A DNA stretch of 64,000 bases. Source: Rhodospirillales bacterium. Its GTDB lineage: Bacteria; Pseudomonadota; Alphaproteobacteria; Micavibrionales; Micavibrionaceae. Position 1 is the first letter of the stretch; every line of letters starts with the position of its first letter. The stretch lies in assembly GCA_020638175.1 (NCBI GenBank), contig JACKJA010000002.1, forward strand, positions 1,922,001-1,986,000, in the 5' to 3' direction. The translations under genes and the position numbers were made by a program. Under the pieces are notes generated by a model, which was not told where the DNA came from, ran no database searches, and worked only from the letters and a program-made list of their open reading frames with translations. Shown here piece by piece: positions 37,865 to 47,665 of the stretch.

Positions 37865-38830
37865 ATGACCGAAAATTATGGCCTGATTGCCGATATCGGC
37901 GCGACCAACGCCCGTTTTGCCCTTGCCAATGCACAAGGATTCCATTCCGAAAAAGTCCTGTCCTGCGCCGCCTATCCCGGCCCGGTTGAAGCCGCGCAAG
38001 CGTATCTGGACCAGACAAGCTCAAAAGAAAACATCCGCCGCGCCGCTTTTTCCATTGCCGGGCCGGTCGACGGCGACCGGTTTGCCATGACCAACCACGC
38101 CTGGACGTTCTCAATCGAACAAACCCGCAAAGCGCTGCAACTGGAATCCTTTGAATTGCTCAACGATTTTGAAGCGCTGGCCCTCGGCATCCCGCATTTA
38201 CAAGACAGCGAAATCCGCCAGATCGGCAGTGGCCAGCCGAAAGAACACGCCCCCATCGGCATTACCGGCCCCGGCACGGGGCTGGGCGTAGCCTCTCTGA
38301 TCTGGAACGGCAGCCAATATCAGGCCATCCCCGGCGAAGGCGGCCATGTCACCATACCCGCCCGTACCCAACGCGAATTTGATATTTTTCATACACTGCG
38401 GGATCGTTACAGGCATGTTTCCGCCGAGCGGGTCTGTTCCGGCAAGGGACTGGGAAATATTTACGATGCCATCCGCCAACTGGATAACCGTGATGATTTG
38501 CCGCCGCGCACACCGGAAGATATCAGCACGCTGGCCCTAAACAAAAGCTGCGCCGTGTGCGAAGAATGTCTGGACCTGATGATGGGGTTTCTGGGGGCTG
38601 TGGCGGGCAATTTGGCCCTGACCATCGGCGCCAAAGGCGGTATCTATATCGCCGGCGGAATCATCAACCAGCTCGGCGATTATTTCTACAATTCACGCTT
38701 CCGGGAAGAATTCGAACGCAAAGGCCGGTTCGAAGATTATCTGAAAAACATCCCGACCTATGTCGTTCAACATGAATTCCCGGCCTTTCTAGGGCTTTAC
38801 GACAAGGTCAGGGAACCCCTGCCGGATTAA
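37865..38830 (+). CDS. glk: Glucokinase
   Basis: ATP-dependent glucose phosphorylation. The 321-residue protein is the length of E. coli Glk. It has the ATP loop ADIGATNARFAL (9-20), the LLNDFEALALGIP segment with the catalytic Asp, and ITGPGTGLGVA. AGGAG sits 7 bp before the ATG. Its TAA stop shares bases with the stop of the convergent glycosyltransferase in a TTAA palindrome. Confidence 0.95.
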   Translation: MTENYGLIADIGATNARFALANAQGFHSEKVLSCAAYPGPVEAAQAYLDQTSSKENIRRAAFSIAGPVDGDRFAMTNHAWTFSIEQTRKALQLESFELLNDFEALALGIPHLQDSEIRQIGSGQPKEHAPIGITGPGTGLGVASLIWNGSQYQAIPGEGGHVTIPARTQREFDIFHTLRDRYRHVSAERVCSGKGLGNIYDAIRQLDNRDDLPPRTPEDISTLALNKSCAVCEECLDLMMGFLGAVAGNLALTIGAKGGIYIAGGIINQLGDYFYNSRFREEFERKGRFEDYLKNIPTYVVQHEFPAFLGLYDKVREPLPD

Positions 38831-39921
38831 CCGTGCATCTTGCCCGACACCGTCAGGATATCCATGAACTGCCGGGCAATCGCCGGCCAGCCGTAATGCG
38901 CCCGCACGTGATCGTGGCGGTGCTGGGCTTTATCGGCATGCACCATCGCCTGCCGCGCGGCTTCAGATAAATCGTCGGCATGAACATGCCCCAGATGCGG
39001 ATGGGTAATAATATCGCGCGGCCCCGTAACGTCATAAGCGGCAACAGGCAAGCCGCTGGCCAAAGCCTCCAGCAACACAATGCCAAACGTGTCCGTCCGC
39101 GAGGGAAAAACAAACAGATCCGCCGAACGGTAATGCGCCGCCAGATCATCCCCCATCTTTTTACCGGCGAACCGCACGGACGGATATTTACGCGCCAGAG
39201 CTTCCCGGCTTGGCCCGTCACCAACAACAACTTTGGAACCGGGCCAGTCCATCTTTAAAAAATCTTCGAGGTTTTTTTCAATCGCCACCCGCCCGACATA
39301 AAGCGCCACAGGACGAGGCATGTCATCAAAGATAGAGGCATCGCCGGGCGTAAAACGATCAACAGGAACGCCACGCGCCATACAATGCATCGGCGCGTCA
39401 TAAGACTGGCCTTCCAGCACCGTGCGCATGCTGGGCGTCGTAATCACCATCCCCGCCGAAGGCTGATGGAATTTTCGAATAAAAGCCGTGGCTTTTTGTT
39501 CGCTCCACGGCGCGAGAAACGGCAGGATTTTTTCCACCCGCTTGGCCACGTAAACCGGAAACTGGGTATGATAGGCGGTCGTAAATCGGATATTGTTCCG
39601 CAAGGCAAAATCCCGCGCCGCCCAGCCCAACGGCCCTTCCGTGGCAATATGAAGATAATCGGGCGCATAAGCGGTAATCAAACGCGCCAACCGCCGCCGC
39701 GGCAACACAGTAAGCTCGATCTCGCTATAGCCCGGCATATTGATACGGTAAGGAAAGTCACCCGGCCCGATCACCCGGACATCATGCCCGGCTTTTTTCA
39801 ATTCATCGGACAAATGCTCATAAGTTCGAACCACCCCATTGACTTGCGGATGCCACGCATCGCTGATAATCAGGATTTTCGAGCGTTCCGTCAGGCTCTC
39901 TGTATTTTCCGTTGCAGGCAT
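38827..39921 (-). CDS. GT4-family glycosyltransferase (mannosyltransferase-like)
   Basis: The 364-residue protein has the GT-B fold: the N-terminal SDAWHPQVNGVVRTYEHL seen in MgtA/PimB-like alpha-mannosyltransferases, then the nucleotide-binding domain with YVGRVAIEKNLEDFL and the E-x7-E motif in FPSRTDTFGIVLLEALASGLP. It probably adds a hexose to a lipid or glycan acceptor. The start at 39921 matches the family; the longer frame adds 46 residues reading into the divergent gene. The acceptor is not known. Confidence 0.88.
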   Translation of the reverse strand: MPATENTESLTERSKILIISDAWHPQVNGVVRTYEHLSDELKKAGHDVRVIGPGDFPYRINMPGYSEIELTVLPRRRLARLITAYAPDYLHIATEGPLGWAARDFALRNNIRFTTAYHTQFPVYVAKRVEKILPFLAPWSEQKATAFIRKFHQPSAGMVITTPSMRTVLEGQSYDAPMHCMARGVPVDRFTPGDASIFDDMPRPVALYVGRVAIEKNLEDFLKMDWPGSKVVVGDGPSREALARKYPSVRFAGKKMGDDLAAHYRSADLFVFPSRTDTFGIVLLEALASGLPVAAYDVTGPRDIITHPHLGHVHADDLSEAARQAMVHADKAQHRHDHVRAHYGWPAIARQFMDILTVSGKMHG

Positions 39922-39958
39922 AGTATACTCTGGCAAATTCAAAAACGAACGTGATGCT

Positions 39959-41347
39959 ATGAACACCATAAAAATCGCCTGTCTGTCCATCGTTTTTTCC
40001 CTGATACTGGCTATCGGTATCATGCCGGGAACCGCCCGCGCACAAATATGCGAGGCCACTTACGAAATGATCGTAAGCCTGCTGCTGCCCCGCTTTGGTT
40101 TTCCAACGGTGTGGGACGCCACCTACGGCGACCGGGATCATATGGTCCAGCTGACCACCGGCCTGCCTCTGGAAAACGGTACGATTCTGGCCGCCGGGCG
40201 CAAGCTGGACAAGGAAAGTTATCAGCCGACCGAAATCGTCCTCACCGAGCTTAACCGGCGGGGCCGCTCCCTGCGCGAACAAGCCGTCCCGGCCAAACCC
40301 GGTGAGAACCCGGTCAAAATGATTCCTCTGGAAAAGGGATATATTCTGGTTTCCAGCATAAAAAGCGGTGCCAGAAACGAACGCGGTCAAGTGCGCGTTA
40401 GCTGGTACGACAAGGACTTAAAACCGACAAAAGACAAACTTCTGAGCGATAGCAACTTTGATTATGAAGCGCTCGGCGTGGTAGCCGCAACGGAAGGTAA
40501 CGGTTTTATCGTGATCGTACGCGCCAGCAAGCATACCGACCCCGAAGACCGCAACGGCCTACTGATCCGCTTGACGCCGATGGGCGGCGTTGTCTGGAAA
40601 CGGGCTTACCGGCCCGGCATTCCCAACGCTATTCACAGCCTGTCGCCGGTTGATGATGCCAGCTATATCGCCGCCGGGGAAATCCAGATGGAAGACGGGC
40701 GCATGGGCGGCTGGGTGTTAAAGCTGGGCTATGACGGCACAATCCTGTGGCAACGGACATACCCGCGCGGCGCGGGCGCCGTGTTAAACGATGGTGCTTA
40801 TTTCGAGCGCCCCGATAACGAAACAAACGGCTTTGTAATGCTGGGAGACTCCACCCCGCTGGATGACGGACACAATGCCGCATGGATAATGGCGATCGAC
40901 CCGCTGGGCGAAGTCCTGTGGCAGCGTTATTACCGCCATGCCGACTTTGCCTTTAGCGGCAAAGCCCTGATGGTAACCCCGGAAGGGCGTTTTAACCTGT
41001 TGCTCAATGCCAGCACAGAAGAAAATGACCCGGAACTCCGCGATCACATCCGTATGGTCAGCCTGTCGCCGCGCGGTGTATTACTGGAAGACGAAGCCTA
41101 TATTGAAGGCCGGCAGGCCAAAGCCATGGATTTTGTTCCCGGCCCGAATGGAGAGCGTGTCGTGACCGCTACTATTGAATCCGACGCCAAACCGCCGCCG
41201 ATCGAAGAAATTCTGGAAGAAGACAAAACCGGCCAACCTGCGGAACAAACCGATGAAGCGGAAGTCAAACCGCCGCCGCCCGTGCAGGAAGGCTGGGTCT
41301 TTATCGGCACGGCCCTCGACCCCTATAACGACCCATGCGTCAAATAA
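39959..41347 (+). CDS. Secreted beta-propeller-like protein, unknown function
   Basis: A signal peptide (1-28, ending ARA) leads a 462-residue protein made of repeats with conserved WxR/WQR-Y strands, such as VVWKRAYRPG and ILWQRTYPRG. These recur roughly every 60 residues in residues 50-400, as in PQQ-like or delta-60-type beta-propellers. The C-terminus is rich in Pro, Glu and Lys and may be disordered. Probably periplasmic or outer-membrane associated. rluD follows after 10 bp, possibly co-transcribed. Confidence 0.65.
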   Translation: MNTIKIACLSIVFSLILAIGIMPGTARAQICEATYEMIVSLLLPRFGFPTVWDATYGDRDHMVQLTTGLPLENGTILAAGRKLDKESYQPTEIVLTELNRRGRSLREQAVPAKPGENPVKMIPLEKGYILVSSIKSGARNERGQVRVSWYDKDLKPTKDKLLSDSNFDYEALGVVAATEGNGFIVIVRASKHTDPEDRNGLLIRLTPMGGVVWKRAYRPGIPNAIHSLSPVDDASYIAAGEIQMEDGRMGGWVLKLGYDGTILWQRTYPRGAGAVLNDGAYFERPDNETNGFVMLGDSTPLDDGHNAAWIMAIDPLGEVLWQRYYRHADFAFSGKALMVTPEGRFNLLLNASTEENDPELRDHIRMVSLSPRGVLLEDEAYIEGRQAKAMDFVPGPNGERVVTATIESDAKPPPIEEILEEDKTGQPAEQTDEAEVKPPPPVQEGWVFIGTALDPYNDPCVK

Positions 41348-41357
41348 CAGGTTTTTC

Positions 41358-42374
41358 ATGAACATAAATACAGACGAAGATTTTGACGACGGCGACACAT
41401 TGCTGTTCACCGTGCCCGAAGATGCCGCGGGCACACGGCTAGATAAATTTCTGGGCGACACTTGCCCGGATCTGTCCCGGTCGCGCCTGAAAGCTCTCAT
41501 CCTGGCGGGAGAGGTAACACTGGACGGCCAGCGCGCCACAACCCCCTCTGCTAAAATCAAGGCCGACACCGAAATCGCCGTGACCGTCCCGCCGCCGGTC
41601 GATGATACGCCGCAGCCGCAAAACATACCGCTGGATATCGTTTATGAAGACGACTCCCTGCTGGTCATCAATAAACCCGCGGGTCTGGTCGTTCATCCCG
41701 GCGCTGGGAATCATGACGGCACACTGGTCAACGCCCTGCTCTACCACTGCGCGGATAGTTTATCGGGCATCGGCGGCGTCAAGCGCCCCGGGATCGTCCA
41801 CCGTCTGGATAAAGACACCAGTGGCCTGATGGTTGCCGCCAAAACCGATGAAGCCCATCAGGGCTTATCGGAACAACTCTCTGACCGAACACTGAGCCGC
41901 GTTTACAGTGCGATTGTCTGGGGCGTGCTACCGCCCGGCCAAGGCACCGTCGATCAGCCGATCGGGCGCCACCTGACCCAGCGTCAAAAAATGACGGTGA
42001 CCAGCCGAAACAGCCGTGAAGCCGTCACCCATTACCGGACAATCGAACGTCTGGGGCCGCAAGACGCCCCGGCGGCCTGTCTGGTCGAATGCAAACTGGA
42101 AACCGGACGCACGCACCAGATCCGGGTCCATATGGCGCATATCGGGCACGCACTGGTCGGCGATCCGCTTTATGGCGCACAGGACACCGCCGCCCGCGCC
42201 TATCTGCGCAAAGGCGGCTATAGCGAAGAAAATACCGCCGCGATCCTGTCATTCCCCCGGCAGGCCCTGCATGCCCGCGCCATTGCCTTTATCCACCCTG
42301 TCAGCGGAGAAGAGATGCATTTCGAAGCCGAAGCCCCGGCAGATTTCCAAACATTGCTGCAACAGCTAAAATAA
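41358..42374 (+). CDS. rluD: Ribosomal large subunit pseudouridine synthase D (RluA/RluD family)
   Basis: Isomerises uridines in 23S rRNA helix 69. The 338-residue protein has an N-terminal S4 RNA-binding domain (about 24-80) and the catalytic HRLDKDTSG (148-156) with nucleophile D151. It also carries INKPAGLVVHPGAG and the RTHQIRVHMAHIGHALVGDPLYG segment. I start at 41358, in keeping with the S4 fold; the longer frame reads back into the preceding gene in another frame. Confidence 0.93.
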   Translation: MNINTDEDFDDGDTLLFTVPEDAAGTRLDKFLGDTCPDLSRSRLKALILAGEVTLDGQRATTPSAKIKADTEIAVTVPPPVDDTPQPQNIPLDIVYEDDSLLVINKPAGLVVHPGAGNHDGTLVNALLYHCADSLSGIGGVKRPGIVHRLDKDTSGLMVAAKTDEAHQGLSEQLSDRTLSRVYSAIVWGVLPPGQGTVDQPIGRHLTQRQKMTVTSRNSREAVTHYRTIERLGPQDAPAACLVECKLETGRTHQIRVHMAHIGHALVGDPLYGAQDTAARAYLRKGGYSEENTAAILSFPRQALHARAIAFIHPVSGEEMHFEAEAPADFQTLLQQLK

Positions 42375-42424
42375 AATATCATTTATTTTCAACGGGTTAA
42401 AACTTTTTCGAAGAAAAGGCTTGT

Positions 42425-42448
42425 ATTTACATAAAATTTTATGTAAAT
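42425..42448. promoter_or_regulatory. 24-bp perfect palindrome overlapping a possible promoter
   Basis: The palindrome is centred on ATAAAATTTTAT. On the plus strand a TTTACA -35 (42426-42431), 17-bp spacer and TATAGA -10 (42449-42454) overlay it, which is the layout of a repressor operator inside a promoter. The regulator is unknown. Confidence 0.5.
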
Positions 42449-42459
42449 TATAGATATAG

Positions 42460-42705
42460 GGTGATCGAACGAGAGTAGGCAACAAAAAGGGGGAAATCCC
42501 CAAGGGTGTGAGAAAAATGGGCCGGGGGCAAAACGGCCAAGGGCTGGACAATAAAAGAAACAATAAACAAGAATAAGTGATGAGGTTTTTCGCAAGTACA
42601 TACGTTGAAGATAAAAATTTTATCTGTATCGTATCTCCATTTTGACCAATCTGGTATCTGTTCCCTTCAAACCGTTTAACGTAAAGTTAGACGGTTCTTT
42701 TTTTG
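42460..42705 (+). ncRNA. Candidate small transcript between rluD and tadC
   Basis: A promoter-like pair at 42426-42454 and a terminator at 42670-42705 define a possible RNA of about 245 bases on the plus strand, starting near 42460. It contains two stable-looking hairpins. No coding frame with a good ribosome site is visible, so a regulatory RNA is the simplest reading, with a very small protein as the alternative. No known RNA family was recognised. Confidence 0.35.
42670..42705 (+). terminator. Intrinsic terminator on the plus strand
   Basis: AACCGTTTAAC and GTTAGACGGTT form an 11-bp stem (one G-T pair) around GTAAA, followed by CTTTTTTT. It could end either rluD read-through or the candidate small RNA. 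Confidence 0.8.
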
Positions 42706-42734
42706 TCCGGCTGACAAAAGCTATAAAGGAAAAT

Positions 42735-43685
42735 CTACAGGCTGCTCATAGCTTGAATAATCGCTGGCCCCAAAATAATCACGAACAAAACCGGCAGGAA
42801 AAAAGCAATCATCGGCACAGTCAATTTAGGAGGCAAAGCCGCCGCCTTTTGTTCGGCCAGCCCCATACGCTGCTCCCGCAGTTCCTGAGACATAACCTGC
42901 AACGCTTTGGATACTGATGTCCCGTATTGCTCGGCCTGAATCAAGGCCGTCGCAAAAGACTTCGCTGCTCCAGACCCAACCCGCCGGGCAAAGTCCTGCA
43001 AGGCGACCCGCCGGTCGTTCAACATGGCCATTTCAGCACTTAAAATCCCCAGCTCTTCCGCCAAGGTTGGTGAGTGCTCGGCAATTTCATCGGCAATCCG
43101 ATCAACCGTCTGTTCCAGACCGATCCCGCCCTGCACACAAATCAGCATCATATCGAGCGCATCGGGAAATGTAATGTTGATCTCATCCGCGCGGCGCTGG
43201 ATCATGTTTTTTAAAATCAGACCCGGCAGGCCATACCCCGCAAACATCGCCAGTATCAAAACAAAAAAAACAGTTCCGTCATCAACTTCCTTGTCACTGG
43301 CCGCAATCGTCAGCATCGAAAACCCCATAAAAACAAAGGGCAACGTTATCCGCATGACGATAAATTTAATCGGCGCCGAAGGACTGCGAATTCCGGCACG
43401 AAGCATCTGGTCACGGACTTTTTCACCCAGTTCCCCCAAAAGCTTTTGCGCCTTGAAAAACATAGCTACAGAATCACGCGCCGACAGAGCATCCTGTGTT
43501 TTTCCGCGGTTTTGCGCTTGATTTTTCGTTTGCTCAAACAAGGTACGCCGGCGCTTTTCAATCACAGAGCGATAACGTTCTTTTTTCTCTGACTTATTCA
43601 AAAGCGGAAGAGAAAACGCCATAAAGGACACCGCCGCCAGCAGCGATGTAATCAGAATAATGAAAATATCCGATGACCCACCCAT
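42735..43685 (-). CDS. tadC: Tad pilus inner-membrane platform protein TadC
   Basis: T2SS F-domain protein of 316 residues: an N-terminal transmembrane helix (about 8-28), a cytoplasmic stretch with basic and Gln residues, two helices near 105-160, the F domain with DALDMMLICVQGGIGLEQ and a C-terminal helix. It pairs with TadB to form the platform that the CpaF ATPase drives. AAGGTG precedes the start, 4 bp after tadB. It is the last gene of the cluster. Confidence 0.93.
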   Translation of the reverse strand: MGGSSDIFIILITSLLAAVSFMAFSLPLLNKSEKKERYRSVIEKRRRTLFEQTKNQAQNRGKTQDALSARDSVAMFFKAQKLLGELGEKVRDQMLRAGIRSPSAPIKFIVMRITLPFVFMGFSMLTIAASDKEVDDGTVFFVLILAMFAGYGLPGLILKNMIQRRADEINITFPDALDMMLICVQGGIGLEQTVDRIADEIAEHSPTLAEELGILSAEMAMLNDRRVALQDFARRVGSGAAKSFATALIQAEQYGTSVSKALQVMSQELREQRMGLAEQKAAALPPKLTVPMIAFFLPVLFVIILGPAIIQAMSSL

Positions 43686-43689
43686 AACG

Positions 43690-44667
43690 TTACACCTTGA
43701 AATTAATCATGATTTTCATGATAAAAATTCCCATACACATCCACAAACCACTACCGATCATCAAAACGCGGCCCACCGGCGTATCAAACATCAAACCGAT
43801 ATATTCGGGGTCGATCGCAAACAACCCGCCTCCAACCAGAAAAGGCAGTGAACCGATAATCCCGGCCGAAGCTTTCGCTTCAGATGACAGAGCTTGAATC
43901 TTACGCTTCAGGCGAAAACGTGCCCGGATCACACCGGCCAGATTCAAAAGAACCTCGGATAAGCTCGCCCCGGTCTGGGCCTGAATGGAAATGCCCGTGG
44001 CAAACATCTGCATTTCGGTCAAAGGCATCCGGCGCGCGGCTTCCAGCGTAGCTTCAGCCAATGGCACACCAATTTTTTGCGCCTCATAAACACGCTCCAT
44101 TTCCTCACCGACCGGACCGGTGAATTCACGGCTGGCCATGGAAATGGCTTCGGTCACAGGCATCCCCGCCTTCAAAAGACGCACCATGGCCTCCAGCGCA
44201 TCGGCAAACTCTTCCAAAAACTTCTTCTGGCGGCGCTTTGTCATGTGACGAACAACAAATTTAGGGAATCCCAGGAACCCGATCACAGCTAGCATAACAA
44301 GCACAAAAACCGACATCCCAAACAGTTTACCCAAAACCGCAAACACAATCCCGCTGAGGGCGGAAAACAACCAATATTGCTTAACACTGATCTTTATGCC
44401 TGCTTGTTCAAGTTGTGTGGAGATAGAGGCTTTTTTCTTTTTATTTTCATCGACCTCGGTGCCTTTAAGCTTGCGGGCGATTTCCTCGCGGCGCTTATTC
44501 TGCGCCGTTTTCTGGTCTATTTTATCGGCAGAGGCCGCACCACGCCCCCGAATAACAGCCATAGTCCTGCTTTTTTGCTGTTTTTGGTTGCTTATCATCA
44601 ACGCCGCCGCCATCCCCAGAACCACCAGGACGATCAGAAGAACAATGACAATATATAGCGGTGTCAT
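43690..44667 (-). CDS. tadB: Tad pilus inner-membrane platform protein TadB
   Basis: The 325-residue paralogue of TadC has an N-terminal helix, a charged region with many Lys/Gln, and the F domain with FADALEAMVRLLKAGMPVTEAISM, followed by RMPLTEMQMFATGI and C-terminal helices. I use the ATG at 44667, which shares its first base with the cpaF stop (TGATG); the frame could also begin one codon earlier at a TTG. Tight coupling with cpaF is expected. Confidence 0.93.
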   Translation of the reverse strand: MTPLYIVIVLLIVLVVLGMAAALMISNQKQQKSRTMAVIRGRGAASADKIDQKTAQNKRREEIARKLKGTEVDENKKKKASISTQLEQAGIKISVKQYWLFSALSGIVFAVLGKLFGMSVFVLVMLAVIGFLGFPKFVVRHMTKRRQKKFLEEFADALEAMVRLLKAGMPVTEAISMASREFTGPVGEEMERVYEAQKIGVPLAEATLEAARRMPLTEMQMFATGISIQAQTGASLSEVLLNLAGVIRARFRLKRKIQALSSEAKASAGIIGSLPFLVGGGLFAIDPEYIGLMFDTPVGRVLMIGSGLWMCMGIFIMKIMINFKV

Positions 44668-46307
44668 CAATCAAACGCCTCTTCCATAGCATCCAGAACA
44701 AGCTGCTCAACGCCATACTGACGGGCCTTGTCATAGAAGCGGGGCCGCAAACCGGTTGAGCGGTGACGGGTAATCAGCTTGCCGTCATCATCCTCACCCT
44801 CGACATCAAGAACAAAAAGATCCTGCATGGTGACGACTTCGCCTTCCATCCCGGTAATCTCCGTAACGTGGGTCGTTTTCCGGGAACCGTCACGCAAGCG
44901 CTGCACCTGAATAATAACGTTGACCGCAGACGCGATCTGTTCGCGCACCGCGACCGTCGGCAGATTCAACCCGCCCATAGCAATCATGTTTTCCATCCGG
45001 GAAACAGCCTCACGCGGGTTGTTGGCGTGAACCGTCCCCATTGATCCGTCGTGACCGGTATTCATGGCCTGCAGCAAATCAAACGCCTCCGGCCCCCGGA
45101 CCTCCCCGACGATAATCCGCTCCGGGCGCATCCGTAGGCAGTTCTTCACAAGATCACGCATGGTAACCTCCCCGACCCCTTCCAGGTTCGGCGGCCGCGT
45201 TTCAAGACGCACGACGTGCGGCTGCTGGAGCTGAAGCTCACAGGCATCCTCACAGGTAATAATACGCTCGGTCGTATCAATATAACGGGTCAGACAGTTC
45301 AGCATCGTCGTTTTACCGGACCCCGTACCACCAGACACCAGAACATTCACCCGGCAACGCCCGATCGCCATAATCAGCTTAGCGCAGGACGGCGTCATGG
45401 ATCCAAAACCCATCAGTTTTTCGAGAGTCAGCTTATCCTTGGTAAATTTCCGGATCGTCATGCACGACCCGTCAACCGCCAACGGCGGAATAATCACGTT
45501 CACCCGTGAACCATCAGCCAGACGCGCATCGCAAATCGGCGAAGATTCATCAACCCGCCGCCCGATTGCCCCGACAATCCGCTGGCAAATCGTCGTTAAA
45601 TGCTGGTTATCACGGAATTTAACATTCGTTCGCTGGATTTTACCGCCAACCTCGATATAGGTCGTATCCGGCCCGTTAATCATAATATCGGCGATGTCGT
45701 CACGCTCCAACAACGTTTCAAGCGGCCCGTAGCCAAGCATGTCGTTGCCGCATTCCTTGGCAATTTGTTCAAGCTCTGCCGGCGTGACATCCAGATTCCG
45801 AAACCGGGCAATTTCCTCGACCGCCGACTGGACCTCTTCCCGTGCGGCTTGCGAGTCCATACGCGCCAGCGCTTTCAGATCAATCCCGTCACGTAAATCC
45901 AGCCATATACGGTTACGCGCACGCTGCAAACGCAAGGATGTAATACTGTCATGCGCAGGAGCGCCCTCCACCTCTTCCTCTTCCATATCGAGGTCAGGGA
46001 GCGTCGCTTCCTTGTCAACCTTGCGTTTTTGAGGTCTCGGTTTTTGAGGGGGGGTCGAAGCTTCTTCAACAACCTCGTCCACCGGAACCGACGGCGCCAC
46101 ATCCTCCGCAGACGGCGTATCGTCATCCATCACGCCCACCGACAGCGCCTTTAACTGGGCCATCTGCTCTTCCGACAAGGGAACAGACGGCGCATCATCT
46201 TCGGGAAAATTCTCTTCGCCAACATCCTCCAGCACAGGAGTTTGTTTTTCTTTTCTCGGCGCTTTTTTAGCCTGAGGAACGTCTGTTGATGATTTTTTCC
46301 CAAACAT
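44667..46307 (-). CDS. cpaF: Tad pilus assembly ATPase CpaF (TadA)
   Basis: Secretion ATPase of the PilT/VirB11 superfamily powering Flp pilus assembly and possibly retraction. The 546 residues have an acidic, Pro-rich N-terminal extension of about 120 residues, then the catalytic core with Walker A GGTGSGKT (326-333), the RTETRPPN-like Asp/His-box region (RLETRPPN), and [22 protein letters not shown]. It should form a hexamer at the inner membrane beneath TadB/TadC. The usual length is about 450-550. Confidence 0.95.
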   Translation of the reverse strand: MFGKKSSTDVPQAKKAPRKEKQTPVLEDVGEENFPEDDAPSVPLSEEQMAQLKALSVGVMDDDTPSAEDVAPSVPVDEVVEEASTPPQKPRPQKRKVDKEATLPDLDMEEEEVEGAPAHDSITSLRLQRARNRIWLDLRDGIDLKALARMDSQAAREEVQSAVEEIARFRNLDVTPAELEQIAKECGNDMLGYGPLETLLERDDIADIMINGPDTTYIEVGGKIQRTNVKFRDNQHLTTICQRIVGAIGRRVDESSPICDARLADGSRVNVIIPPLAVDGSCMTIRKFTKDKLTLEKLMGFGSMTPSCAKLIMAIGRCRVNVLVSGGTGSGKTTMLNCLTRYIDTTERIITCEDACELQLQQPHVVRLETRPPNLEGVGEVTMRDLVKNCLRMRPERIIVGEVRGPEAFDLLQAMNTGHDGSMGTVHANNPREAVSRMENMIAMGGLNLPTVAVREQIASAVNVIIQVQRLRDGSRKTTHVTEITGMEGEVVTMQDLFVLDVEGEDDDGKLITRHRSTGLRPRFYDKARQYGVEQLVLDAMEEAFD

Positions 46308-46319
46308 CGGAACGCCCCC

Positions 46320-47564
46320 TTACGATTTTTTCGTCAGCTTGTTCAAAAAACTGCCTATACCGCCCTTTTCATCAACTTTTTCTTCTTTTTCAGCCGCGCC
46401 GCCGGCAATCCTGCGAACCAAAAGCAACAGATTGGCGATAAGAACATCCCCACCCTTGGTTACAGACAATTTTTCGGCCTGACTTTCCGCCGCCAAAAAA
46501 ACATCCGGAGAAAAAGCAATTTCCGCGGCTATCTTTTTATCAATGCCTTCCTCGATCTGCGCTTTGGAAACCTCATGCTTGGGAGAAATCCCTTTCATGT
46601 TCAAAACCAGCGATACATCGTCGTGAGAACCCCCGCGCAGATCCTTGATCTCATGCGATAACGTCCGGGCCGCCCGCACAGAAGCCAGCTCCGGGGACGT
46701 AATCAAAAGAATGTCATGAGCCTTGGTCAACACCGTCCGGCACAAAGCCGAAGGCGCCCCCGACAAATCTACAACAAGAAAAGGATGAGTTATCGTCACA
46801 TAATCAATCAACGCTTCGTAATTCTCGGCAGATACGCTGTCATCCATCATGACATCGCCGCCGCTGCTCAGGACAAATAACTTGTCGCTGGCGTTGTAAA
46901 TCATACGCGTCAAACTGTCTTCATTGCCTTCAGCCGCCGCCCGGCCAGCCTCGACCAGCGTTGTCGACGGATCAAAATCCATCCCGACATTCAATGTCGA
47001 CCAGCCTCCGGCCGCATCCATCAGGAACGTTTTCTGCCCCAGATCATCCGCCAGCGCCCACGCCACACTTTGCGCCACCGTCGAAGCACCTACGCCGCCC
47101 TTGGCTCCCAAAACGGCAATCAACCGGGAATCCCGCGCCCCTACCTGTTCCAGCAAAGTCGAAGCGATATCATTGGAAAACGTAACAGCCTCAACAGGCT
47201 TGACCAGATAGTCGCTAACCCCCATCCCGACAAGCTTCCGGTAAAGATTAACGTCATTATCCGGCCCTATAACGATGGCAGACGTTCCTTCGTTACAATT
47301 CGCCGCCAGCGCCCCCAGACGCCCGGAAAAACTGTCATCAATCGTTTCAGTCTGGATAATGACCAGATCCGGTGCTTCCACCGTCGCATAAGATTGTATA
47401 GCCGCCTCTACATCGCCGTCATAGGCTTCCAGCTCCACCCGGGCAAAACGCCAGTCCTGAGACAAAGAAAGAAAAACCTCCTTCGTCTGCGGATCGTTAC
47501 TGAACAGTTCCACGCGCGCACCCGGCAAAAGAACCGATGTATATGACTTATCCCCCTCGCTCAT
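46320..47564 (-). CDS. cpaE: Tad pilus assembly protein CpaE (ParA-like ATPase)
   Basis: The 414 residues combine an N-terminal receiver-like domain (about 10-140) without the usual phosphorylation pocket and a C-terminal ParA/MinD-type ATPase beginning with the deviant Walker A AVLGAKGGVGASTVAQ. CpaE homologues localise the pilus machinery to a cell pole. The basic C-terminal tail could bind membrane. It follows cpaD by about 100 bp and precedes cpaF by 12 bp. Confidence 0.93.
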   Translation of the reverse strand: MSEGDKSYTSVLLPGARVELFSNDPQTKEVFLSLSQDWRFARVELEAYDGDVEAAIQSYATVEAPDLVIIQTETIDDSFSGRLGALAANCNEGTSAIVIGPDNDVNLYRKLVGMGVSDYLVKPVEAVTFSNDIASTLLEQVGARDSRLIAVLGAKGGVGASTVAQSVAWALADDLGQKTFLMDAAGGWSTLNVGMDFDPSTTLVEAGRAAAEGNEDSLTRMIYNASDKLFVLSSGGDVMMDDSVSAENYEALIDYVTITHPFLVVDLSGAPSALCRTVLTKAHDILLITSPELASVRAARTLSHEIKDLRGGSHDDVSLVLNMKGISPKHEVSKAQIEEGIDKKIAAEIAFSPDVFLAAESQAEKLSVTKGGDVLIANLLLLVRRIAGGAAEKEEKVDEKGGIGSFLNKLTKKS

Positions 47565-47665
47565 GATCTCTTTTTCTTCTCAATCTGGTTATATCAGGAA
47601 CAGGAAAGAATTTTCCTGACCCTTATCATGGCGCAAAAACGTTACCAAATCCTTGACAAAAACCA

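Larger units (their letters stand above)
42375..42734. other. Convergent intergenic region with a self-contained promoter-terminator unit
   Basis: These 360 bp between rluD and tadC hold no clear protein gene. They contain a 24-bp perfect palindrome overlapping a sigma70-like promoter, two G/C hairpins near 42488-42501 and 42518-42536, an odd-centred palindrome AGATAAAAATTTTATCT (42609-42625) and a plus-strand terminator (42670-42705). Only short frames without good ribosome sites are present. Confidence 0.6.

Noticed and set aside
42457..42575. Plus-strand basic peptide frame inside the candidate small RNA
   Set aside because: No suitable start codon with a ribosome site; conservation would be needed to call it.
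42366..42601. Short minus-strand frames after rluD
   Set aside because: Hydrophobic low-complexity products without ribosome sites; the interval is better explained by structured non-coding DNA.
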